Source: Ruminococcus sp. XPD3002
Lineage (GTDB): Bacteria > Bacillota > Clostridia > Oscillospirales > Ruminococcaceae
Assembly (NCBI GenBank): GCA_900119535.1
Contig: FPJT01000010.1
Span: forward strand, 62,001 to 126,000
DNA length: 64,000 nt
Direction of reading: 5' to 3'
In this document: piece after piece, positions 44,987 through 54,061 of the stretch
How the letters are laid out: each line of letters opens with the position of its first letter
How positions within the stretch are numbered: position 1 is the first letter of the stretch
Translations under genes and position numbers: made by a program
The notes under the pieces: generated by a model
The model's input: the letters and a program-made list of their open reading frames with translations, nothing else
The model's database searches: none
Told to the model about the DNA's origin: nothing

Positions 44987-45678
44987 CTGAATACCTCCCT
45001 GAAAATCTGATCGATGGACATTCCCTTTTCTTCTCTGAGGGAATCCACGCTTCCGTGGAGCTTGATATGACCGTATTCTATCATTACAACATCGTCAAGA
45101 ACGTTTTCTATATCGGAAATAAGGTGGGTTGAGATGATTATGGAAGCATCGGGGTTATAGTTTGAAATGATAGTATCAAGGATGTAGTCTCTTGCAGCAG
45201 GATCAACACCTGCGATAGGCTCATCAAGAAGGAAGAGCTTTGCATCACGGCTCATTACAAGTACGAGCTGAACCTTTTCCTTAGTACCCTTTGAAAGAGT
45301 CTTCATTTTCTGATCGGGGGATATATTCAGCCTTCTGAGCATATCCTCAGCAACTTCACGGCGGAAGTCCTTATAGAAATCCTGGAAGTATTCGAGTATA
45401 TCCGAGACCTTCATCCAGTTGGGGATATAGGTCCTTTCGGGAAGGTATGATACTATAGCTTTGGTTTTGGGACCTATTTTATTGTCTGCTATGGTAACTT
45501 CTCCCGAAGTTGGTGTAAGGAGTCCGCAGAGTATCTTTATGAATGTGGTCTTTCCGCTTCCGTTTGGACCGAGAAGTCCGATTATCTTGCCGCTTTCAAG
45601 CGTAAGATCTATACCGCACAGCGCTTCTTTGCTGCCGTACTTCTTGGTAAGTCCTGAACATTTAACAAGTTCAGCCAT
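44980..45678 (-). CDS. ABC transporter ATP-binding protein
   Basis: 232 residues. Walker A GPNGSGKTT, signature LSKGTKEKVQLVLVM (LSKG form found in YtrB/EcsA-like export ATPases), Walker B LFLLDEPIAGVDP, H-loop STH. Operon with the permease and the two CPBP proteins and a GntR regulator of the YtrA class, a known partner of this ATPase type. Confidence 0.9.
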   Translation of the reverse strand: MAELVKCSGLTKKYGSKEALCGIDLTLESGKIIGLLGPNGSGKTTFIKILCGLLTPTSGEVTIADNKIGPKTKAIVSYLPERTYIPNWMKVSDILEYFQDFYKDFRREVAEDMLRRLNISPDQKMKTLSKGTKEKVQLVLVMSRDAKLFLLDEPIAGVDPAARDYILDTIISNYNPDASIIISTHLISDIENVLDDVVMIEYGHIKLHGSVDSLREEKGMSIDQIFREVFRC

Positions 45679-45682
45679 ATAA

Positions 45683-46615
45683 TTACCCCTTTCCTGTCCT
45701 TGCTATGAAAAGAGTCATTTCAAGGACTTTAATGATAGTATAAGTAATGAATGATGCCGTGAGAACAGTGTAAAGATAGCGTTTTTTCTTATCGGTCCTG
45801 TTTCTGTTCAGATATGAAGCGACCTTTTTCCTGTTGATTATCAGGATAACTACAGATGCAGCAAAAAACAGTGCATACATTATAGTTATTGCAGGATCGA
45901 GCTCCAGTTTTTTCAGTGCAGGCTCAATAAGACAACAGAATATGCAGTTATTTGTAAAATGCAGGAACATGCTCCACTTTATGCCATATTCCATAGCGAC
46001 ATAGCCGAGAACGATTCCCATAAGAGATGTGCCGATAGTCTGGGTGAGGTTGCCGTGCATGAGACCGAAGATAACTGCGGAAACTACGATCGCAAATACC
46101 TTTCCGTATTTTTCGAGACCGCGCATAATAAATCCGCGGCACAGTATCTCTTCAAATATCGGAGCAAGTATACATGCGGCAATTATATCGGCTGCCGAAG
46201 TTCCTATCTGTGATTCAGCGGCGAGACCTTCAGCAGCAGACAGACCTATCTTCTGAAGCACAGCCTCGATGCCATGTGAAAGGTTAGTCCATACGAAGCT
46301 CATGCCTTCTGTCAGGCATACTGCAACAGCAAGCATACGAGGAGTCATTCTGCTGCGTCCCGAGAATATATCCCCGAGAGAGAGCCTTCCCTTGAAATAG
46401 AGCATAAGAAGCAGGAAGGAAACTGCATCTCCTGCGTACATACCGACAGCGGTAGATAATACCTGGTCGCTGATAATGAAAGATGCGATCGATACGCCTA
46501 TCAGCTGGAACAGCAGATTGAATATTATTGCAAAGAGTACATAGTTTATGTCTTTTTTGAAGATCTGCTTCGGAGTTAGTTCTTTGTTATCCGGTTTTGT
46601 GAGAGTCAAAGACAA
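45683..46615 (-). CDS. CPBP-family intramembrane metalloprotease (first)
   Basis: 310 residues, about eight hydrophobic helices. CPBP/Abi motifs: EEILCRGF, then FGLMHGNLTQ and HFTNN, supplying the Glu pair, Arg and His residues of the active site. Such proteins act as CAAX-like proteases or bacteriocin-immunity proteins. TTG start (46615) 4 bases after AAGGA. Paralogue of the protein encoded immediately upstream. Confidence 0.85.
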   Translation of the reverse strand: MSLTLTKPDNKELTPKQIFKKDINYVLFAIIFNLLFQLIGVSIASFIISDQVLSTAVGMYAGDAVSFLLLMLYFKGRLSLGDIFSGRSRMTPRMLAVAVCLTEGMSFVWTNLSHGIEAVLQKIGLSAAEGLAAESQIGTSAADIIAACILAPIFEEILCRGFIMRGLEKYGKVFAIVVSAVIFGLMHGNLTQTIGTSLMGIVLGYVAMEYGIKWSMFLHFTNNCIFCCLIEPALKKLELDPAITIMYALFFAASVVILIINRKKVASYLNRNRTDKKKRYLYTVLTASFITYTIIKVLEMTLFIARTGKG

Positions 46616-46623
46616 TTCTTCCT

Positions 46624-47661
46624 TTATTTGATTTTTTCGATAGCTGTGACAGCTAAAATAAGATTGAATACGATAAATATTATAACAGGAATTGTTGTAA
46701 ATGTCCAGAGGTAAACCTTTTTATTTTTTGCGGGATTGTTTTTAATGAATCTGCCGATCTTCTCTCTGTTGAGATAAACGATGTATCCTCCGATCACAAG
46801 AAGGACGAAAAGCATACCCATTTCTACGTATTCGCCGACTTTCTCGCCGAAAAATTTATCCAGAGCGTCCTCTACAAATACGCCGAATATCAGGTTATTC
46901 ACTATATGTATGAACATCGACCAGATAATTCCGTAATTTGAAGCTATGTATCCGAGAATAAGTCCGCCGATAGCACAGTATGGTATCTGAGCGGGATTTG
47001 CATGCATTACGCCGAAGAAAAGTGCAGAAGTTATAATAGAGAATACCTTTCCGAACCTTTCAAGGGATTTCATAACGAATCCGCGGTAAACGAGTTCTTC
47101 GGCAATAGGTCCGATTATACCTGCATAGAGTGTCAGCGACAGCGACATTTCCATATTAAGATTGGCTGTGTCAATTGAATCCTGTATTGTATAACCGCCG
47201 AGATTTAATAATGCTTCCATACCATCCATCATGAATTCATAGATGAATGACATGCCGAGGAAAAGTGCGGTAGCTCCGAGGATCGCTTTGGGAGTTATTT
47301 TGTTCTGCTTTTTGAGAACCTGCTTTGGTGTGATGAACTTCTGGGAATACACAAAAAGGAAAATGATTCCGAGTATTACGGCAATCAACATCGACCAGCC
47401 TTCAAGTGAAGGATCAACATCTCCTGATAATGAATCGAGCTTTCCCTGTATACCCTGAACCGCAATGTATGCCAGTGCAACAATGGCGGTCACAGCGAAT
47501 GAAACGAGCGTATAGAGGAGAAGTCCTACGCCTACCTTGCGTGAACAGTTCTTTTTGAATTCTTTGCTTGTCTCTTCAAGCATTATAGCTGAATCTGTCT
47601 CGGTCATCGTTTCGTCAAGTAAATCTGTTGAGTTGTTTGTTGTTATCATATTATCTTCCAT
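46624..47661 (-). CDS. CPBP-family intramembrane metalloprotease (second)
   Basis: 345 residues. Motifs EELVYRGF, FGVMHANPAQ and HIVNN. A cytoplasmic N-terminal stretch of about 40 residues with Thr/Glu content precedes helix 1. About 8-9 helices. Together with its paralogue it forms an adjacent duplicate pair (gap 8 bases). AAGGAGA ribosome site. Confidence 0.85.
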   Translation of the reverse strand: MEDNMITTNNSTDLLDETMTETDSAIMLEETSKEFKKNCSRKVGVGLLLYTLVSFAVTAIVALAYIAVQGIQGKLDSLSGDVDPSLEGWSMLIAVILGIIFLFVYSQKFITPKQVLKKQNKITPKAILGATALFLGMSFIYEFMMDGMEALLNLGGYTIQDSIDTANLNMEMSLSLTLYAGIIGPIAEELVYRGFVMKSLERFGKVFSIITSALFFGVMHANPAQIPYCAIGGLILGYIASNYGIIWSMFIHIVNNLIFGVFVEDALDKFFGEKVGEYVEMGMLFVLLVIGGYIVYLNREKIGRFIKNNPAKNKKVYLWTFTTIPVIIFIVFNLILAVTAIEKIK

Positions 47662-47684
47662 ATCTGATCTCCTTATGATCTTAA

Positions 47685-48038
47685 TTATTTATATTGTTCA
47701 AGTAATTTTATTGCGTCTTCAATTGAGAGTCCTATCTTTTTTATTTCATCAACGAAGTTTCTGACGACATCGGAAGCACGGTCTTTATTAAGCTTATTGA
47801 TGAGTTCCTGATCGTCCGTGACAAATTTTCCTGAAGTTCGCAGAGAGATTATATATCCGCTGCGTTCTATCTCGGAAAGGGCACGCTGCATAGTATTAGG
47901 GTTTACCCTTGCTTCTTCCGCAAGGTCCCTTACAGAAGGGATACGTTCGCCCGGCTTATATATGCCTGAAGCTATCCTGTACATTATCTCTTCGATGATC
48001 TGGATGTAAACAGGTTTGTCATTAGTAAAGTTCCACAT
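47685..48038 (-). CDS. GntR-family transcriptional regulator (YtrA subfamily)
   Basis: 117 residues: winged HTH of GntR type (PVYIQIIEEIMYRIASGIYK, PGERIPSVRDLAEEARVNPN, TMQRALSEIERSGYI) with only a short C-terminal helix pair, the YtrA form. It likely represses the operon it heads. ATG 48038 behind GGAGGTG. A 7-bp-arm palindrome lies 66 bases upstream (48105-48124). Confidence 0.9.
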   Translation of the reverse strand: MWNFTNDKPVYIQIIEEIMYRIASGIYKPGERIPSVRDLAEEARVNPNTMQRALSEIERSGYIISLRTSGKFVTDDQELINKLNKDRASDVVRNFVDEIKKIGLSIEDAIKLLEQYK

Positions 48039-48104
48039 AAAAACACCTCCTGAAAAAATAATACCCACAGTTAACAATGTCCCCAATTTGTCTTAATGTA
48101 TTCA

Positions 48105-48124
48105 TGTATTAATTGACTAATACA
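48105..48124. promoter_or_regulatory. Candidate operator of the GntR regulator
   Basis: TGTATTA and TAATACA separated by six bases, in the promoter region of the gntR-CPBP-ABC operon. An adjacent TAATGTATTCATGTATTA-like run adds a third half-site. It fits the dyad expected of a YtrA-type autoregulator. Confidence 0.45.
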
Positions 48125-48210
48125 ATGATATCACACTTTTGCAGGTTTGTCAAGAGTTTTTTATATGTTTGAAAATATTTTTTTGAATGTATCCCTGATG
48201 AATTTGACAT

Positions 48211-49059
48211 TCAGAAAAGTCCCTGTACTTCGTCGAAACTGAGAGTCGGCTGTAATGCGAGGTTAATGCCGAGTGCAACAAGCTGAGAGGCTCTTTCCGC
48301 AAGTCTGTCCGCATCACGGGGAGTTACCATCATATTCGGCAGTTCACGGTCTATCTCTATCCCTGTAAGACTGCGGACTATCGTGTGCATATCCACTACA
48401 GTCGGAACTCCCACTGCTATGACCGGTACACCTAATTTGCGCTGTGATATCTCACATCTTGCGTTAGCCACGCCGCTTCCGGGAGATATACCTGCGTCGC
48501 TTATCTGTATCGTCTTGCCGAGACGGCTTATATCCGAACACGCCAGTGCATCTACGGCTATGACCGCGGAAGGCTTTGTTTCGCGGCATACGGCGTGTAT
48601 CAGTTCTGCGGTCTCTATACCTGTCTGTCCCATTACTCCGCCTGCAAAGGAACTTACCCGTCGAAGTGATGTGAGAAAATGATGCTCGCTGTCCTTGAGT
48701 TCGTTTTGCAGATGACGTGTGGCAAGTACTTTTTCCGCAGTTTTCGGACCTATGGCATCTGGAGTTATATCCCTGTTTCCGATCCCTGCCACGAGTATCT
48801 CACCTTCGGGTATGAGATGTGACAGTTCTTCGGCAAGTTCCTTCGCCATATCCTCATAGTATGCAGAAAAACGGCTTATGTCACTGCCTTCGAGAGTTAT
48901 ATAGCGTCCCCTTCCCTTCCCGAGAACTCCGATACAGCTGTCATCTCTTACGATTATCTCGGTTATCGCAAAGTGTTTTCCCCTTCGTCTGATGCTTACG
49001 CCCTCGGGGAGAGAGTCTGGCGGAAGCTGTTCAAGAGCGAGGTCTGTACGTATATTCAT
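48211..49059 (-). CDS. gpr: Germination protease GPR (A25)
   Basis: 282 residues. Starts NIRTDLALEQLP, the family prosequence-like opening, and carries VAGIGNRDITPDAIGPKTAE, RRVSSFAGGVMGQTGIET, AVDALACSDISRLGKTIQIS and GVPTVVDMHT. GPR degrades small acid-soluble spore proteins at germination. ATG 49059 behind AAGGAG. The protein looks intact, which implies the strain can sporulate or did so recently. Confidence 0.95.
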   Translation of the reverse strand: MNIRTDLALEQLPPDSLPEGVSIRRRGKHFAITEIIVRDDSCIGVLGKGRGRYITLEGSDISRFSAYYEDMAKELAEELSHLIPEGEILVAGIGNRDITPDAIGPKTAEKVLATRHLQNELKDSEHHFLTSLRRVSSFAGGVMGQTGIETAELIHAVCRETKPSAVIAVDALACSDISRLGKTIQISDAGISPGSGVANARCEISQRKLGVPVIAVGVPTVVDMHTIVRSLTGIEIDRELPNMMVTPRDADRLAERASQLVALGINLALQPTLSFDEVQGLF

Positions 49060-49135
49060 AGCCTGTTTCTCCTTGTTTTGTGCATAGTGTTTAATTTGAT
49101 ACGGTAAATTTGGCGGATTATTTTTATTTTGCCTA

Positions 49136-49164
49136 TTGAAATACAGTCCGAAAAATGGTATAAT
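49136..49164 (+). promoter_or_regulatory. Promoter of rpsT
   Basis: TTGAAA (49136-49141), 17 bases, TATAAT (49159-49164). Confidence 0.7.
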
Positions 49165-49180
49165 TAACATTGTCTCAGTA

Positions 49181-49228
49181 GGATAGCTGTGCGTTGCAGC
49201 TATCGGGGCATACGAACCCGTGTATGCC
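49181..49228 (+). promoter_or_regulatory. Two-hairpin leader of rpsT
   Basis: GATAGCTG/CAGCTATC and GGCATAC/GTGTATGCC make two neighbouring stems between the promoter and the ribosome site. Possible autogenous control element for S20; not assigned to a named family. Confidence 0.4.
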
Positions 49229-49286
49229 TATTATCTGTATTATGCGGAGCTTTATTCGCTCACGCAAGTCAAGGAGGTGTAAAGAA

Positions 49287-49547
49287 ATGCCAAATATTAA
49301 ATCTGCAAAGAAGAGAGTTAAGGTTAATGCAACTAAGGCTGCTGCTAACAAGGCAAGAAAGTCTAACCTCAAGACAGTTCTCAAGAAGGCTGATATCGCT
49401 TGCACTACAGGTGCTGCTGACAAGGCAGAGGCTATCAAGGTAGCTATAAAGAGAGTTGATCAGGCTTGCGCTCATGGTCTTATGCACAAGAACAAGGCTG
49501 CAAGAAAGAAGGCTCAGCTCGCTAAGAAGCTCAATGCCGCTGAATAA
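49287..49547 (+). CDS. rpsT: 30S ribosomal protein S20
   Basis: 86 residues, normal. MPNIKSAKKRVKVNATKAAA and KAARKKAQLAKKLN are S20 signatures. ATG 49287 after AAGGAGGTG. Binds 16S rRNA near its 5' domain. It is monocistronic, with promoter at 49136 and terminator at 49573. Confidence 0.97.
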   Translation: MPNIKSAKKRVKVNATKAAANKARKSNLKTVLKKADIACTTGAADKAEAIKVAIKRVDQACAHGLMHKNKAARKKAQLAKKLNAAE

Positions 49548-49572
49548 TTCAGTCTCTTTTATTTAAATATCC

Positions 49573-49612
49573 CCCTTGCGGACAACTCACGGTCTGCAAG
49601 GGCTTTTTATTT
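49573..49612 (+). terminator. Terminator after rpsT
   Basis: CCCTTGC-n-GAC pairs with GTC-n-GCAAGGG (49573-49602), then CTTTTTATTTT. Confidence 0.75.
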
Positions 49613-49695
49613 TGCCCGCATTGTCCGCCACTGGCGTACAAGCGTATTTACCAAAAATACAAATCGATGCGGCTATTATTTGGGGCATCTGTCAA

Positions 49696-49724
49696 TTGAT
49701 TTTATGGTGTTTTTGGAATATAAT
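49696..49724 (+). promoter_or_regulatory. Promoter of aspartate kinase
   Basis: TTGATT (49696-49701), 17 bases, TATAAT (49719-49724). Confidence 0.6.
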
Positions 49725-49788
49725 TGTATTTGTTACTAAAATCTCAATTCCGCTTTGCGGACTATCAATACTGAAGGAATGATGATAA

Positions 49789-51126
49789 ATGAGTTATAAA
49801 GTAGTAAAATTCGGCGGAAGCTCCCTTGCTGATGCAAATCAGTTCAGAAAGGTAGCTGCTATAATAAAGTCGGATGACAAGCGCCGTTTTGTAGTGCCCT
49901 CTGCACCGGGAAAGCGCTTCTCCGATGATATCAAGGTAACCGATATGCTGTATAAGTGCTGCGAACTTGCAGGCAGCGGCGTTGATTTCACAGAGCAGCT
50001 CGCTCTCATCAAAGAACGCTATAACGGCATTATCAGCGACCTCGGCATGGATTTCTCACTCGAGGACGAGTTTGATACTATCGCTAAGGAGCTTAAGGCT
50101 CGTCCTGCAAAGGATTACGCTGCAAGCCGCGGCGAGTACCTTAACGGAAAGGTACTTGCAAATTACCTCGGCTTCAATTTCGTGGATGCCGCTGATGTTA
50201 TCATATTCGATACAAAGGGTATCCTTCTTCTCGACGAGACTGTCAAGGCAGTACGCGAGAGAATAAAGGGACTTGACAACGCAGTTATCCCGGGATTCTA
50301 CGGACGTACCACAGAAGGCTATATCAAGACTTTTTCAAGAGGCGGTTCGGACGTTACAGGCTCCATCATCGCAAATGCCGTAAGAGCTGAGATCTACGAG
50401 AACTGGACTGACGTTTCGGGATTCCTCGTAGCTGATCCGAGAATAGTTGAAAAGCCCGATGTTATCGAGACTATCACTTACCGCGAGCTTCGTGAGCTTG
50501 CTTACATGGGTGCTTCTGTTCTTCATGAGGACGCTATCTTCCCTGTTCGTTCAGCAGGTATACCGATAAATATCAGAAACACAAATGCTCCCGAGGATCC
50601 GGGTACTATGATAGTGTCAAATGATTACGATTTCAGCAAGGAGAGCCTTGCACATACTATCACAGGTATCGCAGGAAGAAAGGGCTTTAGCACTATAAAT
50701 ATCGAAAAGGCAATGATGAACAACGAAAAGGGCTTCTGCATGAAGGTCCTTAAGGTCCTCTATGATAACGACCTCTCATTCGAGCATATGCCTTCAGGTA
50801 TCGACACTATGAGCATTACTCTCGACAGCGCTCAGCTCGAGCCTATCCGTGATAAGGTAGTCGCTGAGATACGCAAGGCTGTAGAGCCTGACCATATCGA
50901 GATCGAGGACGGTATAGCTACTATCGCTGTTGTGGGAAGAAGAATGAAGAATACCCGCGGTACTGTTGCACGTATCTTCGCTGCTATGGCTCATGCCCGT
51001 ATAAATGTCAAGCTCATCGATCAGGGTTCAAGCGAGCTGAACGTTATAATCGGCGTAAGCGAAAGCGACTTTGCCGAGGCTATCCGCAGAATATACGATA
51101 TGTTCATCAATTCCGAGAAGGAATAA
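49789..51126 (+). CDS. lysC: Aspartate kinase
   Basis: 445 residues. VVKFGGSSLAD opening, SRGGSDVTGSIIANA, then VSGFLVADPRIVEKPDVIET and two ACT domains (about 295-440, ending LNVIIGVSESDFAEAIRRIY). First step of lysine, threonine and methionine synthesis; the ACT domains allow feedback inhibition. The insertion around 60-115 (FTEQLALIKERYNGIISDLG) resembles monofunctional clostridial enzymes. Monocistronic, AAGGA ribosome site. Confidence 0.93.
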   Translation: MSYKVVKFGGSSLADANQFRKVAAIIKSDDKRRFVVPSAPGKRFSDDIKVTDMLYKCCELAGSGVDFTEQLALIKERYNGIISDLGMDFSLEDEFDTIAKELKARPAKDYAASRGEYLNGKVLANYLGFNFVDAADVIIFDTKGILLLDETVKAVRERIKGLDNAVIPGFYGRTTEGYIKTFSRGGSDVTGSIIANAVRAEIYENWTDVSGFLVADPRIVEKPDVIETITYRELRELAYMGASVLHEDAIFPVRSAGIPINIRNTNAPEDPGTMIVSNDYDFSKESLAHTITGIAGRKGFSTINIEKAMMNNEKGFCMKVLKVLYDNDLSFEHMPSGIDTMSITLDSAQLEPIRDKVVAEIRKAVEPDHIEIEDGIATIAVVGRRMKNTRGTVARIFAAMAHARINVKLIDQGSSELNVIIGVSESDFAEAIRRIYDMFINSEKE

Positions 51127-51172
51127 AAAGAACGTCTTACAAGCGCTGTGTATACAGACAATTTAAAATGTA

Positions 51173-51234
51173 TTATCGGGGGAAACCTTTCTGAGGAAGG
51201 TTTTCCCCGAACTCTTTTCCAAAGACTTTTTTTG
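51173..51234. repeat. Partial copy of the A/B repeat, inverted (copy C)
   Basis: The plus strand here matches the reverse complement of the last about 60 bases of copy A, with several differences: the TTATCGGGGG start, the AACCTTTCTGAGGAA hairpin and the TTTCCAAAGACTTTTT end. The rest of the element is absent. It may act as the lysC terminator. Confidence 0.65.
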
Positions 51235-51310
51235 TCATTTATGGGGAATATTGTTGTATTTTTTACTAAATAGTCTGCAATGAGTTTACCATTCTTTATG
51301 ATAAATCAAG

Positions 51311-51595
51311 AAATTTTCCGGTCAAGTACCGGAAATTTGCAAAAGAGTTCAGGATGTGTTATAATATAATGTGTACTCAGTAACCGCCTTTGGGCGGTTA
51401 CTGCCCCGAACTTTGTTCGGGGAGCGCAAATTCCCTGAAATATAAAGAATTTGCGCGTCACATTTCTTTATGTCAAGCTCATTTTGCCCGAAAGGGCAAA
51501 ACAAAGTGCAAGAAAAAACTTTAATATCATTATTTTCTTGCACTTTGACAACTAAAAAACGGCTTTGGAAGCTATAATAAGCCATTTTTTAGTTG
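51311..51595. repeat. Second array of consecutive hairpins
   Basis: A hairpin at 51311-51338 (10 bp, one bulge), then six end-to-end palindromes: 51378-51403 (11-bp arms), 51404-51422 (8), 51424-51456 (10), 51482-51501 (8, GAAA loop), 51502-51547 (15) and 51549-51595 (11 + 5). A further CTTGCGCA/TGCGCAAG hairpin is at 51650-51678. Sequences differ between hairpins. The gap 51127-51725 holds no gene. Confidence 0.75.
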
Positions 51596-51725
51596 TTGAG
51601 CAGACATTAATATAAGTTATTAACTGTCAGGGATCGGTTACAGTTGCAGCTTGCGCACAGATTTATACTCTGCGCAAGTTCAAAGGATATCAAGGATGAA
51701 TACTATTTCGGATCAGGAGATAAAT

Positions 51726-54044
51726 ATGGCTACAGAAACACTTCTAAAGTACAACAGCCCCGCAGAGGACTTCAATCAGGCTATACCAGTCGGAAACGGC
51801 CGTATCGGCGGCATGATCTTCGGAAATGCCGTGGATGAAGTCATCAGACTGAACGAGGATTCAATATGGTCAGGCGGCCTCAGGGACAGGATAAATCCCG
51901 ATTCCGCCGAGGGACTTTCCGAAGTCCGCAGTCTGCTGAGAAGCGGAGATATCGCCAAAGCTGAAAAGATCGCCTTTGAAAAGCTTCAGGGTGTAACTCC
52001 TAACAGCCGACATTATATGCCTTTAGGCAATCTGCTTATCCACAGCAGTTTCAGCGGCAAGGCAAGAGAGTATTCACGTACACTTGACCTTTCCGATGCG
52101 GTTTCGGAGGTAAGCTTCACCGCTGACGGCGTAAGGTATACCCGTTCGGTATTCGTTTCCGCTCCCGATGATGTTATGGCAGTACATATAACCGCAGATA
52201 AGGAGGGCGCTGTGGATCTTACTGTCCGACTGGACGGCAGAGATGATTACTATGACGATAACCGTCCCTGCGGTGAGAATATGCTCATCTACACAGGCGG
52301 TACGGGAAGCAGCGACGGTATTTTCTTTGCGGCATGTCTTGGTGCAAAGAGCGTTGGCGGAACCTGCCGTACTCTCGGCGGAAAGATAGTCATAAGCGGT
52401 GCGGACGAGGCGCTGCTTCTGCTCTCTGTAAGAACCAGCTTCTACACAGAGAACTACCGTGAAGCTGCCGAAGTGGACGTTGAAATGGCTATGGACTGCG
52501 ATTTTGGCGAACTGTATTACCGCCACGCAGAGGACTACCGTGAGCTCTTCGGACGTGTTGAACTGGAACTCTGTGAAAATGCCGACGAGGATATAAGCGG
52601 TCTTATGACGGATCAGCGTATAGCTCGACTTAAAGGTGACGAGCTGGACACTAAGGACTGCGCACGCCTTATACACGATAACAAGCTCATCGAGCTTTAC
52701 TTCAACTTCGGAAGATACCTTATGATATCGGCAAGCCGTAACGGCACTCAGCCCATGAACCTTCAGGGTATATGGAACGAGACAATGTGGCCTGCATGGG
52801 GAAGCCGATTCGTACTTAATATAAATACAGAAATGAATTACTGGCCTGCGGAGATATGCAATCTTTCGGAATGTCATATGCCGCTGTTCGAGCTGCTTGA
52901 ACGAATTGCCGCAAACGGCAGGAAGGCAGCCGAGGACATGTACGGTGTAAAAAGAGGATATGTATGTCACCACAATACCGATATATGGGGAGATCCTGCG
53001 CCGCAGGATACATGGATCCCCTCTACTCTGTGGCCTATGGGCGGAGCATGGCTCGCTCTGCATGTTTTCGAGCATTACGAGTATACCCTCGACAAGGAGT
53101 TCCTTGCTGAAAGGTATCACCTGCTGAAAGGCGCTGCGGAGTTCTGTGCGGACTTCCTTATTGAGGACGACAAGGGCAGACTTGTCACATCTCCCTCTGT
53201 ATCGCCTGAAAATACATATATCACAAAGGACGGCGTAAGAGGATGCCTATGCGAAGGTCCCTCTATGGACAGCCAGATAATAACGGTCCTGTTCCGTGAT
53301 ACCATAAAGGCTGCGGAAATACTGGACTGCGACAGCGAGCTTCGTGAAGAGCTTTCCGCTAAGCTGGAGAAGATACCTCAGCCGCAGGTCGGAAGATATG
53401 GTCAGGTACAGGAGTGGCTGGAGGACGTGGATGAAGTGGATATCGGTCACAGACACATATCCCAGCTTTTCGCACTTCACCCTGCTGACCTTATAACTCC
53501 CGAAAAGACTCCGAAGCTGGCAAATGCGGCAAGAGCCACACTTGTCCGCAGACTTATTCACGGCGGCGGTCACACGGGATGGAGCTGTGCATGGATAACG
53601 AATATGTGGGCTCGTCTTTATGACGGAAGAATGGTCTATGAGAACCTTAAAAAGCTCCTCTCACATTCCACAAGTCCCAATATGCTCAATTGCTACCCGC
53701 CTTTCCAGATAGACGGAAACTTCGGCGGTACGAACGCTATTGCAGAGGCTCTTATGCAGTCCACAGGCGGAGAGATAAAACTTCTTCCTGCACTTCCCGA
53801 TGAGTGGGAGAGCGGAAGTGTACGCGGTCTCAGGGCAAAGGGCGGATTCACGGTGGATATAGAGTGGCGCTTTGGAAAGCTCGTATCTGCTTCAATAACC
53901 TCGGAAAAGGGCGGAGAATGCAGACTCAGACCTAACTGCGTTGCAAGTATAATATGCCGCGGAGAAACTGTCGGCTCACGCATAGAGGACGGCGTTATAG
54001 TCTTCAATACCGCAGAAGGTGCGGTCTATACCGTAAAGCCGTAA
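51726..54044 (+). CDS. Alpha-L-fucosidase-like glycoside hydrolase, GH95
   Basis: 772 residues. Starts ETLLKYNSPAEDFNQAIPVG, then GRIGGMIFGN and LNEDSIWSGG (N-terminal domain), NLQGIWNETMWPAWGSRFVL, NINTEMNYWPAEICNLSECH, HHNTDIWGDPAPQDTWIPST and DGNFGGTNAIAEALMQSTGG, all classic GH95. It cleaves terminal fucose (or related galactose) from plant or host glycans. No signal peptide, so it is intracellular. AGGAGA is 5 bases before ATG 51726; ATG 51696 is an alternative adding 10 residues. 17 bases ahead of the GH26 gene. Confidence 0.93.
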   Translation: MATETLLKYNSPAEDFNQAIPVGNGRIGGMIFGNAVDEVIRLNEDSIWSGGLRDRINPDSAEGLSEVRSLLRSGDIAKAEKIAFEKLQGVTPNSRHYMPLGNLLIHSSFSGKAREYSRTLDLSDAVSEVSFTADGVRYTRSVFVSAPDDVMAVHITADKEGAVDLTVRLDGRDDYYDDNRPCGENMLIYTGGTGSSDGIFFAACLGAKSVGGTCRTLGGKIVISGADEALLLLSVRTSFYTENYREAAEVDVEMAMDCDFGELYYRHAEDYRELFGRVELELCENADEDISGLMTDQRIARLKGDELDTKDCARLIHDNKLIELYFNFGRYLMISASRNGTQPMNLQGIWNETMWPAWGSRFVLNINTEMNYWPAEICNLSECHMPLFELLERIAANGRKAAEDMYGVKRGYVCHHNTDIWGDPAPQDTWIPSTLWPMGGAWLALHVFEHYEYTLDKEFLAERYHLLKGAAEFCADFLIEDDKGRLVTSPSVSPENTYITKDGVRGCLCEGPSMDSQIITVLFRDTIKAAEILDCDSELREELSAKLEKIPQPQVGRYGQVQEWLEDVDEVDIGHRHISQLFALHPADLITPEKTPKLANAARATLVRRLIHGGGHTGWSCAWITNMWARLYDGRMVYENLKKLLSHSTSPNMLNCYPPFQIDGNFGGTNAIAEALMQSTGGEIKLLPALPDEWESGSVRGLRAKGGFTVDIEWRFGKLVSASITSEKGGECRLRPNCVASIICRGETVGSRIEDGVIVFNTAEGAVYTVKP

Positions 54045-54061
54045 GGCTCAGGAGGATAAAT

